From the NCBI GenBank assembly GCA_022842165.1, contig JALHQC010000046.1, positions 1-33,876 on the forward strand: a stretch of DNA of 33,876 nt. Direction: 5' to 3'. How positions within the stretch are numbered: position 1 is the stretch's first letter; every line of letters starts with the position of its first letter. This document shows, piece by piece, positions 23,860 to 31,539 of this stretch. Both the position numbers and the translations under genes were made by a program. The notes below the pieces were generated by a model. That model was not told where the DNA came from. It saw nothing but the letters and a program-made list of their open reading frames with translations, and made no database searches. This stretch comes from a bacterium (lineage in GTDB: Bacteria; Pseudomonadota; Alphaproteobacteria; Rhizobiales; Aestuariivirgaceae).

Positions 23860-26376
23860 TTACGCCCTGAGCGCCTTGTTCTCCGGATCATAGGGGCTCT
23901 CGGGGATCACCGTCGCCTTGAACAGCTTGCCGAGGATCTTGATCTCGAGTTCCGTGCCGATGGCGGAATGCTCCGGCTTCACCATGCCCAGCGCCAGCGA
24001 TTTGTTCACCCGGAAGCCGAAGCCGCCGTTGGTGGCACGCCCGATGAGCGCTCCATTCGCATAGAGCGGCTCGGAACCTCGCGCATCCGAGTCAGCATCG
24101 GTTACGCCGTGGACTTCCATGGTCACGAAGTTCCAGTTGAGGCCCTTTTGCTTGGCCTCCACCAGCGCGTCGCGGCCGATGAACAAACCCTTGTTCGGAT
24201 GCACGAAGCGGTCGAGTCCTGACTCGTAGGCCGAATACTCGATCGAGAGTTCGCGCGGCACGAGGCGGTAGCTCTTCTCGATCGACAGGGCACCCATGGC
24301 CTTGATGCCATAGGGGCGGATGCCGAATTCCTTGCCCGCCTCCATCAGGTGGTCGAACAGTGCGATCTGCTGTTCGATGGGGTGATGGAATTCCCAGCCG
24401 AGTTCGCCAACGAAATTGACGCGCAGCGCATGCGCCGTGGTGGTGCCAACGCTGACCTCCTTGCCCGAAAGCCACGGAAAGGCCTCGTTCGAGAGATCGG
24501 CATCGGTGAGCCTCTGCAGCACCTTGCGGCTGTTGGGGCCAGCCAGAACCAGCACACCGAAGCGCGTGGTGATGGCGTTGAGCCTCACCGAGCCATCGGT
24601 TGGCGCCAGCTTCCTCAAGTAATCATGGTCATGCCGCTCATAGGCGCCGGCCGACACCAGATAAAATCGGCCCGGCGCCCATTCATAGACCGTGAATTCG
24701 GCGCGCACGCCGCCGCGTGGCGTCAGCATGTGGCAGAGCGCGACGCGGCCCATTTTCTTCGGGATCTTGTTGGCGAGGATCGATTCGAGCCACTCGCGCG
24801 CGCCGGGACCCGACACTTCCATCTTGGCGAAGGCCGACATATCCTGCACCGCGACGTTGTTCATCACGTTGCGGCATTCCTCGCCGACGAACTTGAAATA
24901 GTTCGAGCGCCGGAACGACCACTTCTCGACGATGCGGCCATCATCCGTGGGCGGAGCATAATTGTGGTTGGTCAGAACGTCGGGGCTCTTCAGTTCGTCC
25001 TTCGTCAGCGCATAATCCTTCGGCGCGAACCAGCCCGGGCGCTCCCAGCCATAGACGGAACCGAACACCGCACCGAGATCCTTCATGCGGTCATAGACCG
25101 GCGTGCGCTTCAATGGCCGTGCGGCGGCACGCTCTTCATCGGGATAATGCGGCGTGAAGACATTGGCATAGGCTTCCTCGTTCTTGGTCTTGAGATAGCC
25201 GCGCGTGGCATAGGGGCCGAAGCGGCGGGGATCGACACCCATCATGTCGATCGAGGGTTCGCCCTCGACGATCCATTCGGCAAGCTGCCAGCCGGCACCG
25301 CCCGCAGCGGTGACGCCGAAGGAATGCCCCTCGTTCAGCCAGAAATTTCGTCTGTCCCAGGCAGGCCCGATGATCGGCGAACCGTCCGGCGTATAGGCGA
25401 TGGCGCCGTTATAGACCTTCTTGATGCCGACTTCGCCGAAGGCCGGAACGCGGGCGATGGCGGTTTCGATGTGCGGCGCCAGCCGGTCGAGGTCTTCCTG
25501 GAACAGTTCATATTCGCTGTTCTCCGAAGGTCCGTCCACATAGCAGCAGGGCGCGCCATGCTCATAGGGCCCGAGCAGCAACCCGCCGTTCTCCTCGCGC
25601 ATGTACCAGGAGGAATCCGCCTCGCGCAGCACGCCCATTTCCGGCAAGCCCTTGGCCTGGCGTTCCCTGATCAGCGGATGCGGTTCGGTAACGATGTACT
25701 GGTGCTCGACGGGGATCACCGGAATGTCGAGGCCGACCATCGCACCCGTCTTGCGCGCGAAGTTGCCGGAGGCCGAGACGATGTGTTCGGCTGTGATATC
25801 GCCCTTGTCAGTCTTGACGATCCACTCGCCATTGGATTTCTGCTCGATGCCGGTGACGACCGTATTGCGATAGATTTCGGCGCCGCGTGCGCGTGCGCCC
25901 TTGGCCATCGCCTGCGTCAGGTCGGCGGGCTGGATATAGCCGTCATCAGGATGCTGGATGGCGCCGATGATGCCGTCGGTCTCGCACAGCGGCCAGATGT
26001 CCTTCACCTGTTGCGGGGTAAGGATGTTGACCTTGACGCCAATCGTCTCGGCAATGCCGGCATAATACATGAACTCGTCCCACCGGTCGGGCGTGCGTGC
26101 AAGCCGGATGTTCGAGACCTTCGAGAAGCCTGCATGCTGGCCGGTCTCGGCTTCGAGCTCGCCATAGAGCTTCACCGAATATTTGTGAATCTGCCCAACC
26201 GAATAGGACATGTTGAACAGCGGCAAGAGGCCCGCCGCATGCCAGGTGGAGCCCGAGGTGAGTTCCTTGCGCTCGACGAGCACCACGTCACTCCAGCCCT
26301 TCTTGGCGAGATGATAGAGCGTGCCGACGCCAACCACGCCACCGCCGATGACGACCACGCGCGCATGTGTTCTCAT
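23860..26376 (-). CDS. Dimethylglycine/sarcosine dehydrogenase-like flavoprotein with GcvT domain
   Basis: From ATG 26376, with GAAGGGA upstream, the product is 838 residues. The N-terminal FAD domain has GGGVVG at 11-16 and the SGSTWHAAGL motif with H46, the histidine that holds FAD covalently in mitochondrial DMGDH. The C-terminal half is a GcvT-type folate-binding domain (MLTPRGGVRAEFTV, LAGPNSRKVLQRL, FVGELGWEFHHP). Layout matches DMGDH end to end. It would demethylate an N-methyl amine such as dimethylglycine or sarcosine, forming methylene-tetrahydrofolate; the actual substrate is unproven. Confidence 0.9.
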   Translation of the reverse strand: MRTHARVVVIGGGVVGVGTLYHLAKKGWSDVVLVERKELTSGSTWHAAGLLPLFNMSYSVGQIHKYSVKLYGELEAETGQHAGFSKVSNIRLARTPDRWDEFMYYAGIAETIGVKVNILTPQQVKDIWPLCETDGIIGAIQHPDDGYIQPADLTQAMAKGARARGAEIYRNTVVTGIEQKSNGEWIVKTDKGDITAEHIVSASGNFARKTGAMVGLDIPVIPVEHQYIVTEPHPLIRERQAKGLPEMGVLREADSSWYMREENGGLLLGPYEHGAPCCYVDGPSENSEYELFQEDLDRLAPHIETAIARVPAFGEVGIKKVYNGAIAYTPDGSPIIGPAWDRRNFWLNEGHSFGVTAAGGAGWQLAEWIVEGEPSIDMMGVDPRRFGPYATRGYLKTKNEEAYANVFTPHYPDEERAAARPLKRTPVYDRMKDLGAVFGSVYGWERPGWFAPKDYALTKDELKSPDVLTNHNYAPPTDDGRIVEKWSFRRSNYFKFVGEECRNVMNNVAVQDMSAFAKMEVSGPGAREWLESILANKIPKKMGRVALCHMLTPRGGVRAEFTVYEWAPGRFYLVSAGAYERHDHDYLRKLAPTDGSVRLNAITTRFGVLVLAGPNSRKVLQRLTDADLSNEAFPWLSGKEVSVGTTTAHALRVNFVGELGWEFHHPIEQQIALFDHLMEAGKEFGIRPYGIKAMGALSIEKSYRLVPRELSIEYSAYESGLDRFVHPNKGLFIGRDALVEAKQKGLNWNFVTMEVHGVTDADSDARGSEPLYANGALIGRATNGGFGFRVNKSLALGMVKPEHSAIGTELEIKILGKLFKATVIPESPYDPENKALRA

Positions 26377-26477
26377 AAAATGTCCCTTCAAGGCCGGAAA
26401 CCGAATTCTCGGCACAATAGTGAGCGGAATTCAACAGGCGTGAGGCGGAACGACCGGGGCAGGGCGGAATCCGACAC

Positions 26478-27014
26478 CTAGCCGGAGAATCCTCCGGCTT
26501 TCAGAAACGCCAGTTCGTCAGGCGTCGAGTGCCGCCCGAGAACCGGATTGCGGTGCGGGAAACGGCCGAATCTGGCGATGATGTCGAGATGGATTTTGGC
26601 CCAATGCGCCATCTCGTTCAGGCCCAGCGTCTGGAACAGGCTCAGGCAGCGCCACTGGTCGTCGATCGACTCGGAATGTTCAAGAGGCATCAGCAGCCAC
26701 GAGGCCTGGGGGGCAGGCAGCCTCCAGAGATAACCCCGGCCGATCCATTCCTTGGCGAGCCTCAGGGCCCGGGCATCGGTGGCAAAGGCGAGCGGTGAGC
26801 CGCGATAGATATTGCGCGGCACCTGGTCCAGCAGGAGAACGAGGCCAAGTGCACCCACTGGGGTATCACCCCATTGATCGAACTGCCCAAGCCGCGCCTC
26901 TTCCCACGCCTTGCCGAAGCGCACCTTCAGCTGACCGTCGAACGCCGCGTCCTTGGTGAACCACCGGCTCTCGCCGGCCGCGAGCCAGAAGGAAGAAACA
27001 TCATGTGGCGTCAT
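26478..27014 (-). CDS. DUF924 family protein
   Basis: The 178-residue soluble protein has the DUF924 pattern: VSSFWLAAGESRWFTKDAAFD, LVLLLDQVPRNIYRGSPLAF, and GRFPHRNPVLGR near the end. The family is widespread with unknown biochemistry and a predicted all-helical TPR-like fold. Its start overlaps the stop of mobB by four bases, so it is in the mob operon. Confidence 0.9.
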   Translation of the reverse strand: MTPHDVSSFWLAAGESRWFTKDAAFDGQLKVRFGKAWEEARLGQFDQWGDTPVGALGLVLLLDQVPRNIYRGSPLAFATDARALRLAKEWIGRGYLWRLPAPQASWLLMPLEHSESIDDQWRCLSLFQTLGLNEMAHWAKIHLDIIARFGRFPHRNPVLGRHSTPDELAFLKAGGFSG

Positions 27015-27511
27015 GTGAGCCCCGCATGTTTTTCAATGAAACTTGCCAGCGCCGTGACATCGTCGCGGTCGAACAGCGGCACCGGGCCTTCGGGCATGGC
27101 GCCATTGGCGGCGATGGCGACGACGGTGGGATCATCGCCTGCCAGTATCGGATGATCGAGCTCGAGGTTGCGGACTTCGATCTTGTCATGGCCGTCGCGC
27201 TTGTAGCCTTCGACGATGACGAGGTCGCAGGGTGCGAGCTTGGCAAGGATCTCTTCGAGCGAAGGCTCTTTCTCATCCCGCATTTCATGAATGATGGCCC
27301 AGCGGTGGCGAGACACTACCGCCACTTCGGAGGCGCCTGCCTTGCGGTGGCGAAACGAGTCGCGGCCCTCGTGATCGATATCGAAGGAGTGATGCGCATG
27401 CTTGATGGTTGATATGCGATGCCCGCGCCGCGTCAACTCGCTCACCAGCTTCTCGACCAGCGTGGTCTTTCCCGCGTTCTTGAAACCGGCGACGCCGATG
27501 ACCTTGTTCAT
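27011..27511 (-). CDS. mobB: Molybdopterin-guanine dinucleotide biosynthesis protein MobB
   Basis: From ATG 27511 the product is 166 residues. It has a P-loop GFKNAGKTTLV at 9-19 and the MobB stretch STIKHAHHSFDIDHEGRDS, then RHRKAGA and a DLVIVEGYK Walker B-like motif. It assists MobA in attaching GMP to molybdopterin. Upstream in-frame codons (to 27634) would overlap mobA heavily, so they are rejected; the ATG overlaps the mobA stop as ATGA. Confidence 0.92.
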   Translation of the reverse strand: MNKVIGVAGFKNAGKTTLVEKLVSELTRRGHRISTIKHAHHSFDIDHEGRDSFRHRKAGASEVAVVSRHRWAIIHEMRDEKEPSLEEILAKLAPCDLVIVEGYKRDGHDKIEVRNLELDHPILAGDDPTVVAIAANGAMPEGPVPLFDRDDVTALASFIEKHAGLT

Positions 27512-28179
27512 GGATTGAACTTTGCCGCAATGCGCGCCGCTTCCGCAAGGTCTTCCGGTGTATTGATGTTGAAGAAAGGATCGAAGGGACGGGCAGGCCA
27601 TTCGACGATGCGGGCATGGCACGCAGCAACCCAATCCTGCACGCGCACCGTCCTGCTGTTATCCGTCACCCCCGCGAAGGCGGGGGCCTCGCTTTCTTTC
27701 GCCACCAAAGCTGGGTTCCCGTTTTCGCGGGAATGACGGCTTTGGGCGAAAGCTTTTTCAAGAATATGAACAAGGTCAGTCGGCCAGAACCCTGTGAGGT
27801 AGTGCGTCTGGCTGCCCGAGGAGGCCACTGCAGCTTCGGGTCCTTCGAGCCGTGCTGCGAGATCGCGTGGCAGAAACGGCGCATCGGAGGGAACGGTCAG
27901 AACTCCATCGAATCGATTTCCGCGTGCCCAGCTTAGCGCTGCATGAATCCCTGCGAGCGGTGTGCCGATATCGTCCCGGCTGTCGCGGATGACGTTCAGC
28001 CCGAACTGGACGAAGCGGCTTGCGTCGCCGTTGGCATTGACGATCACGACCGTCACCTGCGGCTCAACACGCTCGATAATGTGAGATAGCAGCGGCTTAC
28101 CCGCGAGCATCATCAGCGCTTTTTCCCCGCCCATGCGCGAGGATTTTCCGCCGGCGATGATGACGCCCGCGATTCTCAT
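27508..28179 (-). CDS. mobA: Molybdenum cofactor guanylyltransferase MobA, with in-frame repeat insert
   Basis: The 223-residue enzyme has the nucleotidyltransferase motif IIAGGKSSRMGGEKAL at 8-23 and TVPSDAPFLP at 95-104, and ends with PFFNINTPEDL. It transfers GMP to molybdopterin. Residues 147-173 (RHSRENGNPALV...AFAGVT) are encoded by a palindromic element and have no counterpart in usual MobA, making this protein longer than the typical 195-205 residues. The frame is kept through the element, so the protein is probably made, with a loop inserted between the helix LEKAF and the strand VRVQDW. Confidence 0.88.
   Translation of the reverse strand: MRIAGVIIAGGKSSRMGGEKALMMLAGKPLLSHIIERVEPQVTVVIVNANGDASRFVQFGLNVIRDSRDDIGTPLAGIHAALSWARGNRFDGVLTVPSDAPFLPRDLAARLEGPEAAVASSGSQTHYLTGFWPTDLVHILEKAFAQSRHSRENGNPALVAKESEAPAFAGVTDNSRTVRVQDWVAACHARIVEWPARPFDPFFNINTPEDLAEAARIAAKFNP
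27663..27739. repeat. Palindromic element inserted in frame inside mobA
   Basis: This 77-base element has outer ends CCGTCA/TGACGG, a first hairpin of CCCCCGC-gaag-GCGGGGG and a second of TTCCCG-ttttcg-CGGGAA. The layout is the same as the elements at 23771 and 29931. It encodes MobA residues 147-173 without introducing a stop. Confidence 0.78.
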
Positions 28180-28760
28180 GCGTGGGCGTAAATCCGTTGC
28201 GGCGGGATCCAGATGGTGACGACATCACCCGTATTGATCACACCCTCCGCTTCCACCCAGCCGACGACGCCGCGCTTGTGCATGGCTGCTTTCACAAAGC
28301 CCATGGCGGCTTCCGGATGGTTTTTGGCGATGATGTCCGCCGGATAGCGGCAGGGATGATTCTCCGCATCGACAACCATCATGGCGCCCGACGGAAACTG
28401 CAGCCTGGTGGACGGCGGCAGCAGGGTGAGATCGCGAATGCCGCTCAACACCATGTTGGCACCGACCCATTCGGGCCTCACCGCAGGAATCTCCATCCGC
28501 GCCGCAACCTCGTCCAGCTCCTCAACCGACAGGATCGACACCTGCCGGGAATTCCGCACTTGCGTATTGCGCTTGTATTGCTTCAGCATGCGGCTGTCGG
28601 ACTTGCGCGTGATGCCGCCGTGGCAGTCGCCCTCCATGCCGGTGAACAGAAACTGCGCAGTTCCCACCGTCTGCTTTTCAAGACCCGCGTCACGGTCCGG
28701 ATTGGCAAGCAGCATCTCCACCTTGCCCTCGAAGGGCAGTTTCGTCAGAAGTTCCGGCAA
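28176..28760 (-). CDS. MOSC-domain protein
   Basis: From TTG 28760 the product is 194 residues. MOSC features are seen: RQVSILSVEELDEVAAR, the VGANMVLSGIRDLTLLPP core, and the CRYPA segment with the conserved cysteine that binds sulfur or molybdenum in relatives. I prefer TTG 28760, preceded by CAGGGAG, to the ATG at 28805, because that ATG overlaps the start codon of the divergent tusA gene by two bases and has no ribosome-binding site. Position before mobA suggests a molybdenum-related role. The stop overlaps the mobA start (ATGA). Confidence 0.82.
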   Translation of the reverse strand: MPELLTKLPFEGKVEMLLANPDRDAGLEKQTVGTAQFLFTGMEGDCHGGITRKSDSRMLKQYKRNTQVRNSRQVSILSVEELDEVAARMEIPAVRPEWVGANMVLSGIRDLTLLPPSTRLQFPSGAMMVVDAENHPCRYPADIIAKNHPEAAMGFVKAAMHKRGVVGWVEAEGVINTGDVVTIWIPPQRIYAHA

Positions 28761-28803
28761 GGCTGTATCTCCCTGTTTCGCGATGCTAGGCTCTAGCCCG
28801 AAC

Positions 28804-29040
28804 ATGACTGAAAATCATTCCGAAAACACGCTCGACCTTTCCGGCCTGCTCTGCCCGCTCCCCGTGCTGAAAGCCCGGAAGCGCCTGGAAGCCATGCAAT
28901 CCGGGCATGTGCTGAAGGTCATTGCCACGGACCCCATGTCGGCCATAGACATGCCCTACTTCTGCAACGAGCAGGGCCACACGCTTCTCGAGCAATCGAA
29001 CGAGGCAGGGGCCTTCATATTCAGGATCAGGCGCAAATGA
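28804..29040 (+). CDS. tusA: TusA-family sulfur-carrier protein
   Basis: The 78-residue product has the CPLP motif at residues 17-20 in DLSGLLCPLPVLKARKRLE, where C17 would carry persulfide sulfur, and the ATDPMSAIDMPYFC segment of the family. TusA-like proteins deliver sulfur for tRNA thiolation and for molybdenum cofactor maturation, which fits the neighbouring mob and MOSC genes. The stop overlaps the next gene by four bases (ATGA). Confidence 0.88.
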   Translation: MTENHSENTLDLSGLLCPLPVLKARKRLEAMQSGHVLKVIATDPMSAIDMPYFCNEQGHTLLEQSNEAGAFIFRIRRK

Positions 29041-29915
29041 CTTTCGATTTCGGCAGCTTCAACAACTGGGGTCAATTGCAGACGGTGGCAGTTCGCGACG
29101 TGGCGACGGCTTTTGCCAGCGATGCCAAGATCGATGCCGAGTGGAAGGACCTGAATTTCCATTCCCGCCCCGATCTTGAGAATGCGAAGAAGGAATATGC
29201 CGTCGTCGAGGACATTCTGAAGTCAGCCGGTGCCGACGTCATCAAGCTGCCCGCAGGCGACGGCCTGACGCTCGATTCGATCTACACTCATGATGCCTTG
29301 ATTGTAACGCCCAGAGGCCTGGTGAAGCCCCGCATGGGCAAGCCCCAGCGCCGCAAGGAATCGGCCGTGAATGGCGCGGCGCTTGAGAAGCTTGGCTTCC
29401 CCCTCGCTGGCGAAATCACCGGCGAGGGCAAGGTCGAAGGCGGCGATCTTGTCTGGATCGACCGCTACACGCTGCTGGCCGGCATCGGCTACCGCACCAA
29501 CCTCGAAGGCGTGCGCCAGTTGGGCGAACTTGCAGGCGAGGACGTCGAAATCCTGTGGTTCGACATGCCCCACTACAAGGGCAAGTCCGACGTCTTCCAC
29601 CTGATGTCCTGCCTCAGCCCGCTCGACCATGATCTGGCCGTCGTCTATCCGCCGCTGATGGCCGCCCGCCAGATCGAGTTCCTCGAATCCCGCGGCATCA
29701 GGTTCGTGGAAGTTCCTGCGGAAGAGTTCGACACGATGGGCTGCAACGTGCTGGCCTTGGGTCCACGCCATGCGATGATGGTGGAGGGCAATCCCGAAAC
29801 CGAGCGCCGCATGAAGGCCGCAGGCGTCAAGGTCGAGGTCATCAAGGGCTACGACATCTGCCGCAAGGGCGAAGGCGGCCCCACCTGCATGACGAGGCCG
29901 CTGGTGCGGGGCTGA
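29037..29915 (+). CDS. Dimethylarginine dimethylaminohydrolase-like amidinotransferase family enzyme
   Basis: The 292-residue product has the pentein (guanidino-group modifying) fold signs: GEGKVEGGDLVWID with catalytic acidic residues, FHLMSCLSPLD with the catalytic histidine, and MGCNVLALGPRHAMM, plus PTCMTRPL with the likely nucleophile cysteine near the end. It would hydrolyse a substituted guanidine such as dimethylarginine to citrulline and dimethylamine; an arginine deiminase-like activity is the alternative. It is co-translated with tusA. Confidence 0.8.
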   Translation: MTFDFGSFNNWGQLQTVAVRDVATAFASDAKIDAEWKDLNFHSRPDLENAKKEYAVVEDILKSAGADVIKLPAGDGLTLDSIYTHDALIVTPRGLVKPRMGKPQRRKESAVNGAALEKLGFPLAGEITGEGKVEGGDLVWIDRYTLLAGIGYRTNLEGVRQLGELAGEDVEILWFDMPHYKGKSDVFHLMSCLSPLDHDLAVVYPPLMAARQIEFLESRGIRFVEVPAEEFDTMGCNVLALGPRHAMMVEGNPETERRMKAAGVKVEVIKGYDICRKGEGGPTCMTRPLVRG

Positions 29916-29930
29916 GCTACAATATAAGCT

Positions 29931-30026
29931 GTCATCCCCGCACTTATTGCGGGGACCCATTTTTCCAAGCGCACAAATAGTCGCGTTTGCGGGCCGATGG
30001 GTCGCCGGAACAAGTCCGGCGATGAC
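29931..30026. repeat. Double-hairpin palindromic element
   Basis: This 96-base element has outer GTCAT/ATGAC ends, hairpins TCCCCGC-acttatt-GCGGGGA and TCGCCGG-aacaagt-CCGGCGA, and a further internal ACCCAT/ATGGGT pair. It lies between the convergent dimethylargininase-like and ArsC-like genes and could terminate transcription from both. Confidence 0.8.
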
Positions 30027-30051
30027 ATGAATAGTGGAGATGCGGGCCGAG

Positions 30052-30402
30052 CTAAGCCAGCAGTTCCTGGATCTTCTTCGAGAAGCCTACCGTCACGCTG
30101 CCATCGTTGTGTTCGATGAGCGGACGGCGGATCAGCGAGGGGTTTTCAACTGCCAAAGCCACGGCCCTGGCTTCCGTCAGATCGGCGGTCTTGTCAGCCG
30201 GAAGCCCGCGCCAGGTATAGCCCGCGCGGTTGATCATCTTCTCCCAGCCGCCGAGCGACTTCGACCATTTGGCGACCTGGGTACTGGTGATGGGAGTATC
30301 CTTCACGTCCGAAAAGCTGTGGGCGATCTTGTGCTCGTCCAGCCAGTCGATGGCCTTCTGGCATGTCGAGCATTTGGTGAGGCCGTAGAGTTTCAGCGCC
30401 AT
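30052..30402 (-). CDS. ArsC/Spx-family thioredoxin-fold protein
   Basis: From ATG 30402 the product is 116 residues. It has the N-terminal CSTC motif at 11-14 and the LIRRPLIEHNDG segment with the RPL motif of the ArsC/YffB/Spx group. The CXXC form and YTWRGLPADKTADLT resemble the YffB subgroup, so arsenate reduction is unlikely; the role is probably a thiol reductase. No ars genes are nearby. AGGTAA precedes the start. Confidence 0.83.
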   Translation of the reverse strand: MALKLYGLTKCSTCQKAIDWLDEHKIAHSFSDVKDTPITSTQVAKWSKSLGGWEKMINRAGYTWRGLPADKTADLTEARAVALAVENPSLIRRPLIEHNDGSVTVGFSKKIQELLA

Positions 30403-30406
30403 GGTA

Positions 30407-31534
30407 TTACCTGTTGAGTGAAAGCGTCTTGTCGGTGAAGGCATCGGCCCCGCCGGTAATCTGGTCGGTAAACGCCCGGAACAATCCTTCGATCATCGGC
30501 TTCTCGATATCCTTGACGATGAACACGAGGCGGGTCCGCTCGTCCCCGTCCGGCCAGTGGGCAAGCCTTACTGGCGGATGGAATACGTGCTGCACGCCGT
30601 GGAGGACCACCGGGCGCTTGGGATCATCCGACACTTTAACGATGCCCTTCATGCGCAACATGTTGGCGCCGTGATAGGATTTCAGCAGCTCCATGAACAG
30701 CTCCAGTCCCTGCGGGCTGATGGCATTGGCCTCGGTGAAGCTGAAGGAGCGGATATGCGCATCGTGGCGCGACACATCGTCATGGTGATGGCCGTGGTCG
30801 TGACTGTGCCCATGATGGCGATGGCGGCGCCCGCGCTTCTCGCCCGTCTCGTAGGCCTCCGCCGCCAGCCACGCCTGAACGTCGGGCGTCTTCTTCGCAG
30901 GGTCGAACAGGCCCATGGTGAACAGCCGTTCGGCTGTGGCCTCGTTCCGGTGCGTGGTGAGGAGCCGGGCGGCGGGATTGAGCTTCCTGAGCCGCCCGAT
31001 GATGGCGAAGAGCATGTCCTCGCCCTCGCGGCCCTCGAGGAGATCAACCTTGGTGAGCACGATCCGGTCCGCGACAGCCACCTGCTTCACGGCTTCCATA
31101 TGCTGGTCAAGCGTTGCCATGCCGTTGAAGGCATCGACCACGGTGATGACCCCTTCGAGCCTGCAGGCCGCCAGCAAGCCCGGCTCGCTCATCACTGCAT
31201 GCAGAACGGGAGCGGGATCGGCCAGTCCCGTGGTCTCGATCACGATCCGGTCGAAGCGCTTGATCTCGCCCCGGCCCCGCCGCGCCAGCAGATCGTGGAT
31301 CGTGTCGATTAGATCGCCCCTGATCGTGCAGCACAGGCAGCCCGAGGCCATCTCGATGACATTTTCATCGGCACGCTCGACCAGCAGATGATCGATCCCG
31401 ACATCGCCGAACTCGTTGATGATGACGGCTGCGTTGGAAAGAAACGGATCCTTCAGCAGGAAATTGAGCAGCGTGGTTTTGCCGGCGCCGAGAAACCCGG
31501 TGAGGATCGCGACAGGAATGGGATGATCGGTCAT
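30407..31534 (-). CDS. CobW/G3E-family GTPase, putative metal chaperone
   Basis: The 375-residue product has P-loop GFLGAGKTT (13-21), the metal-binding CLCC motif (66-69), TKVD (161-164) and a histidine-rich stretch at 238-260 (HRHHGHSHDHGHHH). This matches the COG0523 branch, which supplies zinc or another metal to target proteins. A C-terminal CobW domain follows (HGVQHVFHPP). The ATG at 31534 starts just before the P-loop; the longer upstream frame is a shadow of the transporter gene. No Zur box is recognised. Confidence 0.9.
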   Translation of the reverse strand: MTDHPIPVAILTGFLGAGKTTLLNFLLKDPFLSNAAVIINEFGDVGIDHLLVERADENVIEMASGCLCCTIRGDLIDTIHDLLARRGRGEIKRFDRIVIETTGLADPAPVLHAVMSEPGLLAACRLEGVITVVDAFNGMATLDQHMEAVKQVAVADRIVLTKVDLLEGREGEDMLFAIIGRLRKLNPAARLLTTHRNEATAERLFTMGLFDPAKKTPDVQAWLAAEAYETGEKRGRRHRHHGHSHDHGHHHDDVSRHDAHIRSFSFTEANAISPQGLELFMELLKSYHGANMLRMKGIVKVSDDPKRPVVLHGVQHVFHPPVRLAHWPDGDERTRLVFIVKDIEKPMIEGLFRAFTDQITGGADAFTDKTLSLNR

Positions 31535-31539
31535 GGCTG

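Noticed and set aside
24349-26481. A 710-codon open frame on the plus strand opposite the DMGDH-like gene
   Set aside because: It is fully antisense to a gene with clear FAD and GcvT motifs; its translation is rich in R, G and A with no motif. High GC content produces such frames.
30052-30402. Arsenate reductase of an arsenic-resistance operon
   Set aside because: No arsB, arsH, acr3 or ArsR gene is nearby and the protein is closer to the YffB/Spx type.
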